From: Bacillota bacterium
Lineage (GTDB): Bacteria > Bacillota > Clostridia > Acetivibrionales > DTU013
Direction of reading: 5' to 3'
NCBI GenBank assembly: GCA_023411575.1
Contig: JAEYOP010000047.1
Location: 9,036 to 73,035 of the forward strand
Length of the DNA stretch: 64,000 bases
Below the pieces are notes generated by a model that saw only the letters and a list, made by a program, of their open reading frames with translations, did no database searches and was not told the origin of the DNA. Positions 33,209 to 41,310 of this stretch are shown piece after piece (within the stretch, counting starts at the first letter, position 1; each line of letters opens with the position of its first letter). The translations under genes and the position numbers were made by a program.

Positions 33209-35545
33209 TCAATAGTTCATTTTTTCGGTTTCCCCCGCTTTTACGGCGGCTTCCCTGCCCTTTACGGCAAACCGTACCTCCCTGTCCGACAGGTTGGTCA
33301 CTTCCACCGCATTCGGCGTTATGCCCACCTGTACCCAATCGCCTTTCCAGAAGATCTTGAAGCCGATTTCCGTGATCTCCGCCGGGAAGCAGGGATTGAA
33401 GGTAAGCCGGTCCGCATTCAGCAGGCTCGACATGCCTCCGAAGCCCAGCACGATTTCCTGCCACATCCCGCCCACATTGGCGAAATGAACGCCGTCCGAC
33501 GATCTCGGCCTTGCGCCGAAATCGATGTCCATGGATTTCTTCCAGTTAAGGTAGGCCTCCTCCGGCCTGTTCATGTTGGCCGAAAGGATCTGGTTATGGC
33601 AGATGGAATTGGAGGAATCATGGATGGTAAAAGGATTATAGTATTCGTAGGAAGCAATTTTCTGTTCCATGGGAAACGAGTCCGGGAATACGGCCATCAG
33701 CGCGATCACGTCGGATTGCTTCAGGCACTTGGAGCGATAGCGCTTTTCCTGGGTCGTAAACTTGCCGAACAACTGCGTTTTGTCCTTCCACAGGCCTTCA
33801 ATGTCAATCGTGGCATAGGCCGTGTCGAAATCGTCGCACTGCCATACGATATTCCGTTCCGAATCCATGGGGATCGGCAGGCCGTCGGCGATTTCTTCGA
33901 AGAGGTCGATTTCCTCTTCCCGGAACGATAATTTCTCGCAAAGCTTTTTGTACGTTTCCGGCGCATCCGCCTTGATCATTTCCACAACCGTCTTTACCAG
34001 CTTCAGGTTGATGCGGGTCGTAAAATTGGTATACGCATTGTTGTTGGAAACCGGCTTGTACTCGTCCGGTCCCATAACGCCGTAAATTTGATAGCCCGGC
34101 TTGCCCGCCACCCGGTCGACCCTCGTGGTCCAGTACCGGGCCGTTTCGATCAGGATTTCCAGCCCGCAGTTGTACAGGTACTCCCTGTCATCCGTATTCA
34201 GGAAATAATGCCATATGCCTATGACAATATCGGAAGTGATATGGATCTCGTGATCCGCATATTCCCACAGGGCGCAAACCTCATCTCCCTTGAAGTCGGT
34301 CTGCCACGGGTATCTTGCGCCTGCATAGTTCATGCTTTTCGCACTGCGGCGCGCGCCGTCCAGGATGTGATACCGGTACAGGGGCGTCATTTTGGCCAGT
34401 TCCGGCTGGGTATAGATATAGAACGGCTGGAAGAACATCTCCATGTCCCAGCAAACGGAGCCCAGATAGGCCTCGCTGGTGGTTCCCTTTGCGCAGTTCA
34501 GCGCCCTGTGGTCTTTCGATCTTCCGCGGAAAAGGTGGTAAATGGCCTGCCGGATCGCCAGTTGGCTGTTGTATCCCTCGCAGTCCCTGGCCTGAATCCG
34601 GATGTCGGATACCTCCCAGCGCTTCTGCCAGACTGCCGTATGAGCTTCATACAGCTTTCGGACCCCCTCCGCAACGCTGTTGTTGAGGAGCTCTTCCGCT
34701 GTTTCCAGCAGGGTTTCCTTGTCAAAATACACATCCGCAATCTCATCGGATATTTTGACCAACTGTACTTCTTCGTTCTCCTTTATGCCGAAGGACAGGG
34801 AGAAATGGACCCTCCTGTCGGCAAGCTCCACCTTGCAGGCAGCCGGCTTATCGCTGACCAGCTTGCTCGCCGTTATCACCCGGTTTCCAAGGTTGGTGGT
34901 GATATCGGAGTATATTATATTTTCCCGGCCGACGCCGATATTGCGGGAAATGTATTTGTCATAGCCGTTCGTCCTTACATTATTGTCGATATAGCTATCC
35001 ACAACAATATCGGCGGACCCGGACACGGATTTGACCGTAAGCTCCTGTACGCATACAAACCTGGAATCCGGATTCATGAACCGCTTGAACAGCAGGTCCA
35101 GCTTCTTGCCCGACCGGGTCTCCCAGGTGAAGGTCCTGAAAAGCGTCGCCGTTTTCAGATCCAGCCAGCGGCAGTAGCCGGATATGCCGGATTTCTCCAT
35201 ATCCAGCTTTTCCCCGTCGGCGTATACCGCCAGCCCAAGATAAAAGGGAAGGTTTACGATCCCCACGTTCCAGAAGGGGTGACGCGCCTGCACCCGCTGG
35301 ATGAAGGTGCCCCACCTGCTTTTCCTGGAAGGGATCACCTCAAGGGATACGTTTCCGGGAATCCGGTCGTATTCCAGATCCTGTTCGTCTTCCTCGAAGC
35401 CCTCGTCAAAGCTGGACCGGGTGGTCATATTGCCGGTGCCCAAAGCCATGACGGACTCATAATGCCTTATCTTTTCCACCTGGAAATGCTCTTCGACAAC
35501 GCACCAGTTTTTATCAATCGCCTTTACATATTCCTCGAAAAACAT
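33209..35545 (-). CDS. Glycoside hydrolase family 65 disaccharide phosphorylase
   Basis: Enzyme of 778 residues that would cleave an alpha-linked disaccharide with phosphate, giving beta-glucose 1-phosphate and an acceptor. The N-terminal beta-sandwich (about 1-270) includes ALGTGNMTTRSSFDEG, the usual GH65 opening. The helical barrel contains FWDME-like SVCWDMEMFFQPFY, and GVMGPDEYK carries the general-acid Glu. RPRSSDGVHFANVGGMWQ lies in the phosphate/sugar region. No signal peptide. It is the last gene of the operon binding protein-permease-permease-PfkB kinase-GH65. Members act on trehalose, maltose, kojibiose, nigerose or glucosyl-polyols; I cannot tell which applies here. Confidence 0.88.
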   Translation of the reverse strand: MFFEEYVKAIDKNWCVVEEHFQVEKIRHYESVMALGTGNMTTRSSFDEGFEEDEQDLEYDRIPGNVSLEVIPSRKSRWGTFIQRVQARHPFWNVGIVNLPFYLGLAVYADGEKLDMEKSGISGYCRWLDLKTATLFRTFTWETRSGKKLDLLFKRFMNPDSRFVCVQELTVKSVSGSADIVVDSYIDNNVRTNGYDKYISRNIGVGRENIIYSDITTNLGNRVITASKLVSDKPAACKVELADRRVHFSLSFGIKENEEVQLVKISDEIADVYFDKETLLETAEELLNNSVAEGVRKLYEAHTAVWQKRWEVSDIRIQARDCEGYNSQLAIRQAIYHLFRGRSKDHRALNCAKGTTSEAYLGSVCWDMEMFFQPFYIYTQPELAKMTPLYRYHILDGARRSAKSMNYAGARYPWQTDFKGDEVCALWEYADHEIHITSDIVIGIWHYFLNTDDREYLYNCGLEILIETARYWTTRVDRVAGKPGYQIYGVMGPDEYKPVSNNNAYTNFTTRINLKLVKTVVEMIKADAPETYKKLCEKLSFREEEIDLFEEIADGLPIPMDSERNIVWQCDDFDTAYATIDIEGLWKDKTQLFGKFTTQEKRYRSKCLKQSDVIALMAVFPDSFPMEQKIASYEYYNPFTIHDSSNSICHNQILSANMNRPEEAYLNWKKSMDIDFGARPRSSDGVHFANVGGMWQEIVLGFGGMSSLLNADRLTFNPCFPAEITEIGFKIFWKGDWVQVGITPNAVEVTNLSDREVRFAVKGREAAVKAGETEKMNY

Positions 35546-35557
35546 AATACCCCTCCT

Positions 35558-36445
35558 TCAGGAGTGCTTTTCCCTGATTCTGGCCATAACATCTTCGAGC
35601 GTGCCCTGGAAAGGCCCGTAGGTCTCCATCTTGATCGAAACCAGAGCGGCGGCAAACTTCAGGGATTCCGCCGCATCATGCTCCAGCCTCCAGGAAAGAT
35701 AGGCGGCAAAGGTCGTATCCCCGCGGCCCGTTCTTCCGACCACGCTGTTGTTGGAGAACTTTTCATAATAGGTGACGCCGTTTACCCGGGCAAGAACTCC
35801 CTTGGAATGGGTAATCATGATTTCCGGGCAACCCCACTTTTCCACGATCAGGGCGGCCTGCTCCAGATCGTCCGTTCCGGTGAGGACCCTGGCTTCCACG
35901 ATATCCAGCTTGACCTTGTCCATCAGGCCGATGATTTCCTTTTTGTCCCGGACGTCGCCGAAATTGATTTCATGGGTGACCGGCGTGATCTGCCGGACAA
36001 AGCTCTGCATATCGGTTGAAAGGCTATAGCCCCGGTCCTTCAGGCCCTTCATCAGCGCCATGTCGAATTCCGAATCCGAAATGCCGGCAAGGTGGACGAA
36101 CCTGGATTCCAGCTGAGGTACATCCTCTATGGAAATGAGGCCGGCCGTGCGTACCAGCGTAATTTTTCTTTCATCCACGTTTTCCGATTCATGAAGCACT
36201 CTGGAATAGGTGGTCACCTCCGCGGGAATCAGATAGGTATCCACCCCGACCTCCTGCATCGGCTTCAGGATCGCCTCTTCGTCCGGCGACATTTTCACTA
36301 CCGCCGCCACCTTTTTCCCTACCCGGGCCGCAACCATCGCTCCGCACAGAACGGCGCTTCCCGGCGCGACGATCGGCGTTCCCCCGAACGGGATCACCTC
36401 GTCGTAGCACATATGTCCGATAAACGTGATATCATATTTTGCCAT
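35558..36445 (-). CDS. PfkB-family sugar or polyol kinase
   Basis: Ribokinase-like kinase of 295 residues. The N-terminal DITFIGHMCYDEVIPFGG and APGSAVLCGAMVAARVGKKV form the substrate lid and Gly-rich part. The anion hole and catalytic base are in GRTGRGDTTFAAYLSW, a variant of the usual DTxGAGD with Arg before the catalytic Gly-Asp. It ends 12 bp before the GH65 gene, so the two are coupled. The likely job is to phosphorylate the acceptor sugar or polyol that the phosphorylase releases. A 280-bp gap upstream may hold a separate promoter. Confidence 0.88.
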   Translation of the reverse strand: MAKYDITFIGHMCYDEVIPFGGTPIVAPGSAVLCGAMVAARVGKKVAAVVKMSPDEEAILKPMQEVGVDTYLIPAEVTTYSRVLHESENVDERKITLVRTAGLISIEDVPQLESRFVHLAGISDSEFDMALMKGLKDRGYSLSTDMQSFVRQITPVTHEINFGDVRDKKEIIGLMDKVKLDIVEARVLTGTDDLEQAALIVEKWGCPEIMITHSKGVLARVNGVTYYEKFSNNSVVGRTGRGDTTFAAYLSWRLEHDAAESLKFAAALVSIKMETYGPFQGTLEDVMARIREKHS

Positions 36446-36725
36446 GTTTTTTCTCCCTCATTTTCGTTCAGATTGTTGATGCCCTTCCCTTCTTGATGCC
36501 GACCGGCCTGCAAATTGGCTCAGGCGGTCTCTATGCCATACTCCCGATCCTTTTCCGGACTGCGGAGTAATGCTTTTCACATTCATCCAAAACAGTGTGG
36601 TGTTATTCTTTTGGGATCATTCGAATGGAATCCAGCGGACAATTTTTCGTAAAATAACCCAGGCCCATGTCGTTTTGGGCTTAAACACAGCTTTTTACGG
36701 GGAAAAATACTTCCCGTGCCGGACC
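36446..36725 (-). other. Untranslated gap before the PfkB kinase gene
   Basis: A 280-bp stretch with no credible gene, within a minus-strand operon. It contains the perfect 10-bp palindrome CATTCGAATG at 36618-36627 and a short GCCCA/TGGGC stem nearby. An internal promoter is possible; no clear -10/-35 was found. Confidence 0.35.
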
Positions 36726-37601
36726 CTAGTTTTTCATGCCCGTCATTACAATACCTTCTACAAAGTAGCGTTGTCCGATCAGGTAAATGATCACGCCCGG
36801 AGCAAAGGACATACAGGTCGCGGCCATTATACTGGACCAGTCCGATTTCAGCGCGCCGCGGAAGTTGTTCAATCCGACGGCTATGGTGAATTTATCCTGG
36901 CTGTTGATATAAACCACCTGCTGAAGCATGTCATTCCATATGAAAATGAACAGCAGCAGCGCCACCACAATCATTGCGGATTTGATCGAAGGTATAATTA
37001 TGCTTGTCAGCGTCCTCATATAGCCTGCGCCGTCAATGGTCGCTGCTTCGTCCAGTTCCCTCGGGATCGTCATGATGAACTGGCGGATCAGAAAAATGTT
37101 GAATGCGCCGCCTCCGAAAAAGTACGGGATGATTATGGGTAAAAAGGAGTCATGCACGCCAAGTCCCCGCGACCACATAAGATAAAGCGGAATAAGCGTG
37201 ACCATGTTCGGCAGCAGCATGGAGCCGACACAAAGCGAGAATATGAAGTTCTTGCCTTTGAACCGCAGCCGCGCAAACGCATAGCCCGACAGTGTGGCAG
37301 TGATCGTTCCGGCGATGACCGAGGGAACGATGATAATCATTGTATTGCCAAGATAGAGCCAGAACTTAAAGAACTCCAGCGTTTTGGCGTAGTTGGAAAT
37401 CAGCCATCTGCTGGGGAAAAACGGCGGCGGAAACGCATACATCTCGGCATCGCTCATAAAAGAAGTACGGAAGATCCACCAAATCGGAAGCATTACAAGC
37501 GCCGCTACTATTACGATAACCACCAGCGCAAGGATGTCGGCGACCTTTTTGCTTTGCTTGTTGCTCTCAAAGGTTTTTAATTTTCCCGAAGTCTTCATCA
37601 T
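36726..37601 (-). CDS. Carbohydrate ABC transporter permease (MalG type)
   Basis: Inner permease subunit of 291 residues with six membrane segments, starting with LALVVIVIVAALVMLPIWWIF after a polar N-terminus. The EAA loop that contacts the ATPase is ELDEAATIDGAGYMRTLTSIIIP. Its start overlaps the stop of the preceding permease by four bases. It pairs with that permease and the binding protein in an importer for an oligosaccharide, probably the GH65 substrate. No ATPase gene is in the operon, as is common for Gram-positive CUT1 importers that share an MsmK-type ATPase. Confidence 0.93.
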   Translation of the reverse strand: MMKTSGKLKTFESNKQSKKVADILALVVIVIVAALVMLPIWWIFRTSFMSDAEMYAFPPPFFPSRWLISNYAKTLEFFKFWLYLGNTMIIIVPSVIAGTITATLSGYAFARLRFKGKNFIFSLCVGSMLLPNMVTLIPLYLMWSRGLGVHDSFLPIIIPYFFGGGAFNIFLIRQFIMTIPRELDEAATIDGAGYMRTLTSIIIPSIKSAMIVVALLLFIFIWNDMLQQVVYINSQDKFTIAVGLNNFRGALKSDWSSIMAATCMSFAPGVIIYLIGQRYFVEGIVMTGMKN

Positions 37602-38512
37602 TTACTATCCCCCTCATAGAAAATCCATGATTTTGACGTAACGAACAGGATTCCGGTAAAAATCGCAATCAACAGGAAGAATACAAACGAGATCGCGCAG
37701 GCATATCCCATTTGATTGCTCTGGAACGCATACCGGTACATCAGGAACGTCATGAACATGGAGGAGTTGCCCGGTCCGCCGTTTGTCAAAGCCAGCGCAG
37801 GTACGACGATCTGCATGTTCGTGACAAGGCTCATCAAAAGGTTGTAAAAGATAATAGGCGTCATGCAGGGGATGGTGATGTGGCGAAAACGCTGCCAGGT
37901 ATTGGCGCCGTCAATGAACGCGGCCTCGTGGTATACCCGGGGAACATTTTGCAGCCCCGCGAGGAAAATGACGATCAGATTGCCGCTGATCCACACCGAA
38001 ATGACGGCCAGCGACGGAACCACCATGGAGGAATCGCTCAAAAACATGATCTTATTAATGCCCAGCTCCGTTAAAACAAAGTTGAACAGGCCGAAATCCG
38101 TTTGGTACAGCCATGACCAGCCCACATAGATGGCAACGGCCGGCAGGATGTACGGCAGATAGAATATGGCGCGCCAAAAGGCACGCGCGGGGATTTTCTG
38201 ATTCAGCATCATCGCGATGAACAGGGAATAAATCAGGCTTAATACCACGGCAAGCACTGCGAAGTAAATCGTCACCCGGATGGAATCGATAAAATACGGA
38301 TCGTCGGTAAATAACTCGACGAAATTGGTAAAGCCGGTAAAAACCGGTTTCGATATCCCTCTCCACTTGAAAAGACTGATACCGAACACGCCGACCAGCG
38401 GCAGATAGGTAATGAGTGACAGCCCGAGAAACGCAGGGATCAGACAAAGGTATGCCACTCTGCTTTCCTTCCTCGCCGCCGACGAATGCCGCTTTGTTCT
38501 TATTTTGTCCAT
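37598..38512 (-). CDS. Carbohydrate ABC transporter permease (MalF type)
   Basis: Permease subunit of 304 residues with six predicted membrane helices, the first being VAYLCLIPAFLGLSLITYLPLVGVFGISLF. The EAA loop is VYHEAAFIDGANTWQRFRHITIP. It is separated from the binding-protein gene by a terminator-like hairpin and overlaps the next permease by four bases, so the permeases are translated together at a lower level than the binding protein. Confidence 0.93.
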   Translation of the reverse strand: MDKIRTKRHSSAARKESRVAYLCLIPAFLGLSLITYLPLVGVFGISLFKWRGISKPVFTGFTNFVELFTDDPYFIDSIRVTIYFAVLAVVLSLIYSLFIAMMLNQKIPARAFWRAIFYLPYILPAVAIYVGWSWLYQTDFGLFNFVLTELGINKIMFLSDSSMVVPSLAVISVWISGNLIVIFLAGLQNVPRVYHEAAFIDGANTWQRFRHITIPCMTPIIFYNLLMSLVTNMQIVVPALALTNGGPGNSSMFMTFLMYRYAFQSNQMGYACAISFVFFLLIAIFTGILFVTSKSWIFYEGDSK

Positions 38513-38533
38513 AGTTGCACCTCATATTTAATG

Positions 38534-38579
38534 AAAAAGGGTGTCCGCGCTTTCATCCTTGCGGGAGGGCGGACACCCT
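38534..38579 (-). terminator. Intercistronic attenuator-like hairpin after the binding-protein gene
   Basis: An 11-bp perfect stem (AGGGTGTCCGC / GCGGACACCCT) is followed on the minus strand by TTTTTC. It sits between the binding-protein stop and the permease start and probably lets only part of the transcripts continue. Confidence 0.75.
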
Positions 38580-38603
38580 GACACTCACTTGCGATTCTCC
38601 GTT

Positions 38604-40052
38604 CTATTTTCCCTGGCCCTTAAATGCGGCGTCCAGTTTGTCGTAATTTGCGGTAATCGCTTTTTCTACCGTCGTCTTGCCCGTCCAGACATCACCCAAT
38701 ATCGATTGCACCAATGCTTCGAAATCAGCAAAATTGTCTACGCTGAACCATGCTGCGGGATGTGTAATGTTCGGATCCATGGCATAATCCACAACTGCGG
38801 ACTTATACTGGTCAAAGGGCGGGAAGTTCGGATTGTCGATCCACTTGTGCAGGAGGGTTTCGTCCTTGTACCACTTGTCAAGGCGCGGCATTGTGATACC
38901 TTGTTCGATCAGGCTCCAGCTGTTTTCTTCCAGTGCGGACCATTTGACATATTCAAAGGCTTCCTGCAGATGCTTGGTCTGGTTGAATATGACTGTTGAA
39001 CCGGCGGTGCACAGTGTCGCTTTATTTTTCATATAAGGGAGTACTGCTACGCCGTAGTTCAAGCCTTCTTTCTTGGCGGTGCCGAGACAGGTGCCGATGT
39101 TCCACTGGCCGCCGGTACCCATTGCACAAGTCCTTGAAATAATGGAACGCTGGATGCTGTCATCTGTTGCACCGGTCGAAAGTGGGGCTACATGGTCCTT
39201 CAGATGAAGGTCGGCGATCTTCTGAATCGCTTCAATAGTTCCGGGTTCGTTGATGGTGCACTTGGTTCCGTCCTGGCTGAAGAAACCATGTTTTCCATCG
39301 CCATTGGAGTAAGCCCATGCTTCAAGCTGCCAAGGCAGGTTTTCAACGAGACAGCCGTACTGCTTGATATTCTGAGCGTCAAATCCTTTGTCATTAGGTG
39401 TCTTGCCGTTCTTGTCCAAAGTCAATTTCTTGGCGGCATCGACGAACTGGTCCCAAGTCCATGCCTGATCGGCAGAAGACGGCGGATAAGCTACTCCGGC
39501 TTTATCGAACATATCTTTGTTGTAGTACAGCAGGAGGACTTCGTTTGCACTAGCATATGCAACCGTTTTACCCTGATATTTGTATGCCAGATTCTCGAGC
39601 GGCTTTGCTTCATCCGGACCGAACATGGAGCTGGTATCGGCCAGCATGCCTTCGGCTGCCCATCTGATAATAAGTCTCTCGATCTGGTTTCCCACGTCGG
39701 GCAGTTCGCCGGCAACCGCCATGGTGTTCAGCTTGGTTGCATACTGTTCCCACGGAATGACCAGGCCTTTTACCACGATCCTGTCCTGGGAGCCGTTGAA
39801 CTTGGCAAGGGTTTCATCCACCGCTTTCTGCTCATCGGCATTGCCCCAGTACGAATAGGTGAGGTTCACCTTTTCCGCGGGAGCAGCCGCTTCTGTTGCC
39901 GCCGGTGCCTCTGTCCCCGCCGGTGCTTCCGTAACAGCCGGTGCATCCGTCCCTGCCGGCGCTTCCTTGGTACCGCCGCAGCCCGCTGCAAATACCGCTA
40001 AAACCATTAACGACAGGACAACGCATAAAACCTTAACAACACCCTTTTTCAT
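38604..40052 (-). CDS. Carbohydrate-binding lipoprotein of the GH65 locus importer
   Basis: Extracytoplasmic solute-binding protein (family 1) of 482 residues. The signal peptide ends in the lipobox FAAGC with Cys25. A low-complexity linker of Ala, Pro, Thr and Glu (repeats of APAGTDAPAVTEAPAGTE type, about 30-60) tethers the domain to the membrane. The mature fold begins LTYSYWGNADEQKAVDETLAKF and contains the usual GELPDV and NEVLLLYYNKDMFDKAGV segments. AAGGAGGG precedes the ATG. First gene of the operon with two permeases, a PfkB kinase and a GH65 phosphorylase, so its ligand is probably the GH65 substrate. Confidence 0.93.
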   Translation of the reverse strand: MKKGVVKVLCVVLSLMVLAVFAAGCGGTKEAPAGTDAPAVTEAPAGTEAPAATEAAAPAEKVNLTYSYWGNADEQKAVDETLAKFNGSQDRIVVKGLVIPWEQYATKLNTMAVAGELPDVGNQIERLIIRWAAEGMLADTSSMFGPDEAKPLENLAYKYQGKTVAYASANEVLLLYYNKDMFDKAGVAYPPSSADQAWTWDQFVDAAKKLTLDKNGKTPNDKGFDAQNIKQYGCLVENLPWQLEAWAYSNGDGKHGFFSQDGTKCTINEPGTIEAIQKIADLHLKDHVAPLSTGATDDSIQRSIISRTCAMGTGGQWNIGTCLGTAKKEGLNYGVAVLPYMKNKATLCTAGSTVIFNQTKHLQEAFEYVKWSALEENSWSLIEQGITMPRLDKWYKDETLLHKWIDNPNFPPFDQYKSAVVDYAMDPNITHPAAWFSVDNFADFEALVQSILGDVWTGKTTVEKAITANYDKLDAAFKGQGK

Positions 40053-40294
40053 TTCATTACCCTCCTTAAAATTTTTGGCTTTGAGATGTTCCCCCCATGT
40101 TGAAAGTAAATCCCGAACTTATTGGTCTTGCAGATCCCTCCTTTCAAATAAGTTCCATGCTCTGAAATTGCTTGTTGAATTGCCTTTGATACCGTCTTTT
40201 GATAGGAATTGCATCCCGCTGATGCTTTAGAACCGGAATTTTCGTGTCAGCTCTTTAAAAAGTCTTTGCTTGCTCATTCATAAAAGTAAATTCA

Positions 40295-40307
40295 TTAATC
40301 GTTTAAC
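40295..40307. promoter_or_regulatory. LacI-type operator, importer side
   Basis: TTAATCGTTTAAC, an exact inverted copy of the box at 40514-40526. The two are 219 bp apart, close to 21 helical turns, which would allow a loop. Confidence 0.6.
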
Positions 40308-40513
40308 CTAATCAAACTATATCATACTTCCCAGCAACTATAGAAATTAAATCTGGAACGGTATATGGTCAATTTTTCACATTACCTTCCTCAATCTCGG
40401 TAATTCTTACTAAACCATTTAATTTCATTTGTTATTACATTGAAATAGTTTTCGATTTTACTAAAAAGACCAATGGTTTTCCAGATTCTGCTTTCTTTAT
40501 GGAGATATTTTAT

Positions 40514-40526
40514 GTTAAACGATTAA
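40514..40526. promoter_or_regulatory. LacI-type operator, HAD-gene side
   Basis: GTTAAACGATTAA, exact reverse complement of the box at 40295-40307, about 118 bp before the HAD gene start. Confidence 0.6.
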
Positions 40527-40643
40527 ATTCAAGTCTTGTTAACATGCATTTTCCATACCCGGACTTGCCACAGGGGGCACGGGAGGTTAAAATAAGATGG
40601 GGCGAGAGCAGAAGCGAAGAATGCCCCGGATAGGAAGGATTTC

Positions 40644-41255
40644 ATGTACAGCTACATATTTGATATCGGCGGAGTGCTCATAAATTATGATTTCCACAAG
40701 GTAATTGAAAATCTGGCCGGCCAGTACGAATGTGATCTGGAGGTTCTTAACGGCCTGTTCACGTACGATACCCTGTACCAGGTGGAAACCGGCAGGATTT
40801 CCTGCTCCGACTTCTACGAAGGCAGGATTTGCAGGGCATTGCCCGGGATTTCCTACGAAGCCTGGATTCGTGCCTTTGAGGAGGATTACACCGTGAACGC
40901 CGCCGCGTTCGACCTTATGCTGGAGTTAAAGCGGAAGGGCAGAAAGATTTATATTCTGAGCAATCTCGCCGAATTCCACAAAATCGCGATAGAAAGAAAG
41001 GTACCGGGCTTTTTCCAGTACTGCGACCATAACTTCTTCTCGTTTGAAATGGGCTATCACAAGCCCGAACCGGAAATCTTCCGGACGCTTTGCGAAACCA
41101 TCGGCGAAAAGCCGGAAAACTGCGTGTTCTTCGACGATGTGCCGAAGAATGTGGAAGGCGCGCGGAAGGCCGGTATGAAGGGGATTGTTTATTCCGACGG
41201 GGAGATGGAGCGGATCCGGGAAGAAATCAGGCGGCTCGAGGAAGAAACGGCCTGA
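40644..41255 (+). CDS. HAD-superfamily phosphatase, YihX-like
   Basis: HAD-IA hydrolase of 203 residues. Motif I is FDIGGVLI, with the nucleophile Asp but Gly where most phosphatases have the second Asp, as in the YihX (glucose 1-phosphate phosphatase) group. Motif II is ILSNL, motif III Lys in YHKPEPEIF, and motif IV FFDDV. The helical cap follows motif I. AGGAAGG precedes the ATG. It is divergent from the GH65 importer operon across a region with paired LacI boxes, so release of glucose from a sugar 1-phosphate is a reasonable guess. No beta-phosphoglucomutase signature is present. Confidence 0.85.
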   Translation: MYSYIFDIGGVLINYDFHKVIENLAGQYECDLEVLNGLFTYDTLYQVETGRISCSDFYEGRICRALPGISYEAWIRAFEEDYTVNAAAFDLMLELKRKGRKIYILSNLAEFHKIAIERKVPGFFQYCDHNFFSFEMGYHKPEPEIFRTLCETIGEKPENCVFFDDVPKNVEGARKAGMKGIVYSDGEMERIREEIRRLEEETA

Positions 41256-41310
41256 ACCGCCCGAAGAACTCTCTATTAAATTAAGAACCACTATGAACCG
41301 CCTGAACCAT

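Larger units (their letters stand above)
40053..40643. promoter_or_regulatory. Divergent control region of the GH65 importer operon and the HAD gene
   Basis: A 591-bp AT-rich region with no credible gene. It holds two exact inverted copies of a 13-bp LacI-type box (40295-40307 and 40514-40526). The rest is low-complexity AT-rich DNA with a second purine-rich ribosome-like stretch near 40140 on the minus strand that has no start codon behind it. The long leader of the binding-protein gene may be transcribed. Confidence 0.5.

Noticed and set aside
36618..36627. Palindrome CATTCGAATG as an operator
   Set aside because: A single 10-bp palindrome with no matching second site in the window; chance is a fair explanation.
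40081..40170. Leader peptide before the GH65-locus binding protein, suggested by a second GGAGG stretch
   Set aside because: No start codon lies at a usable distance behind the purine-rich stretch.
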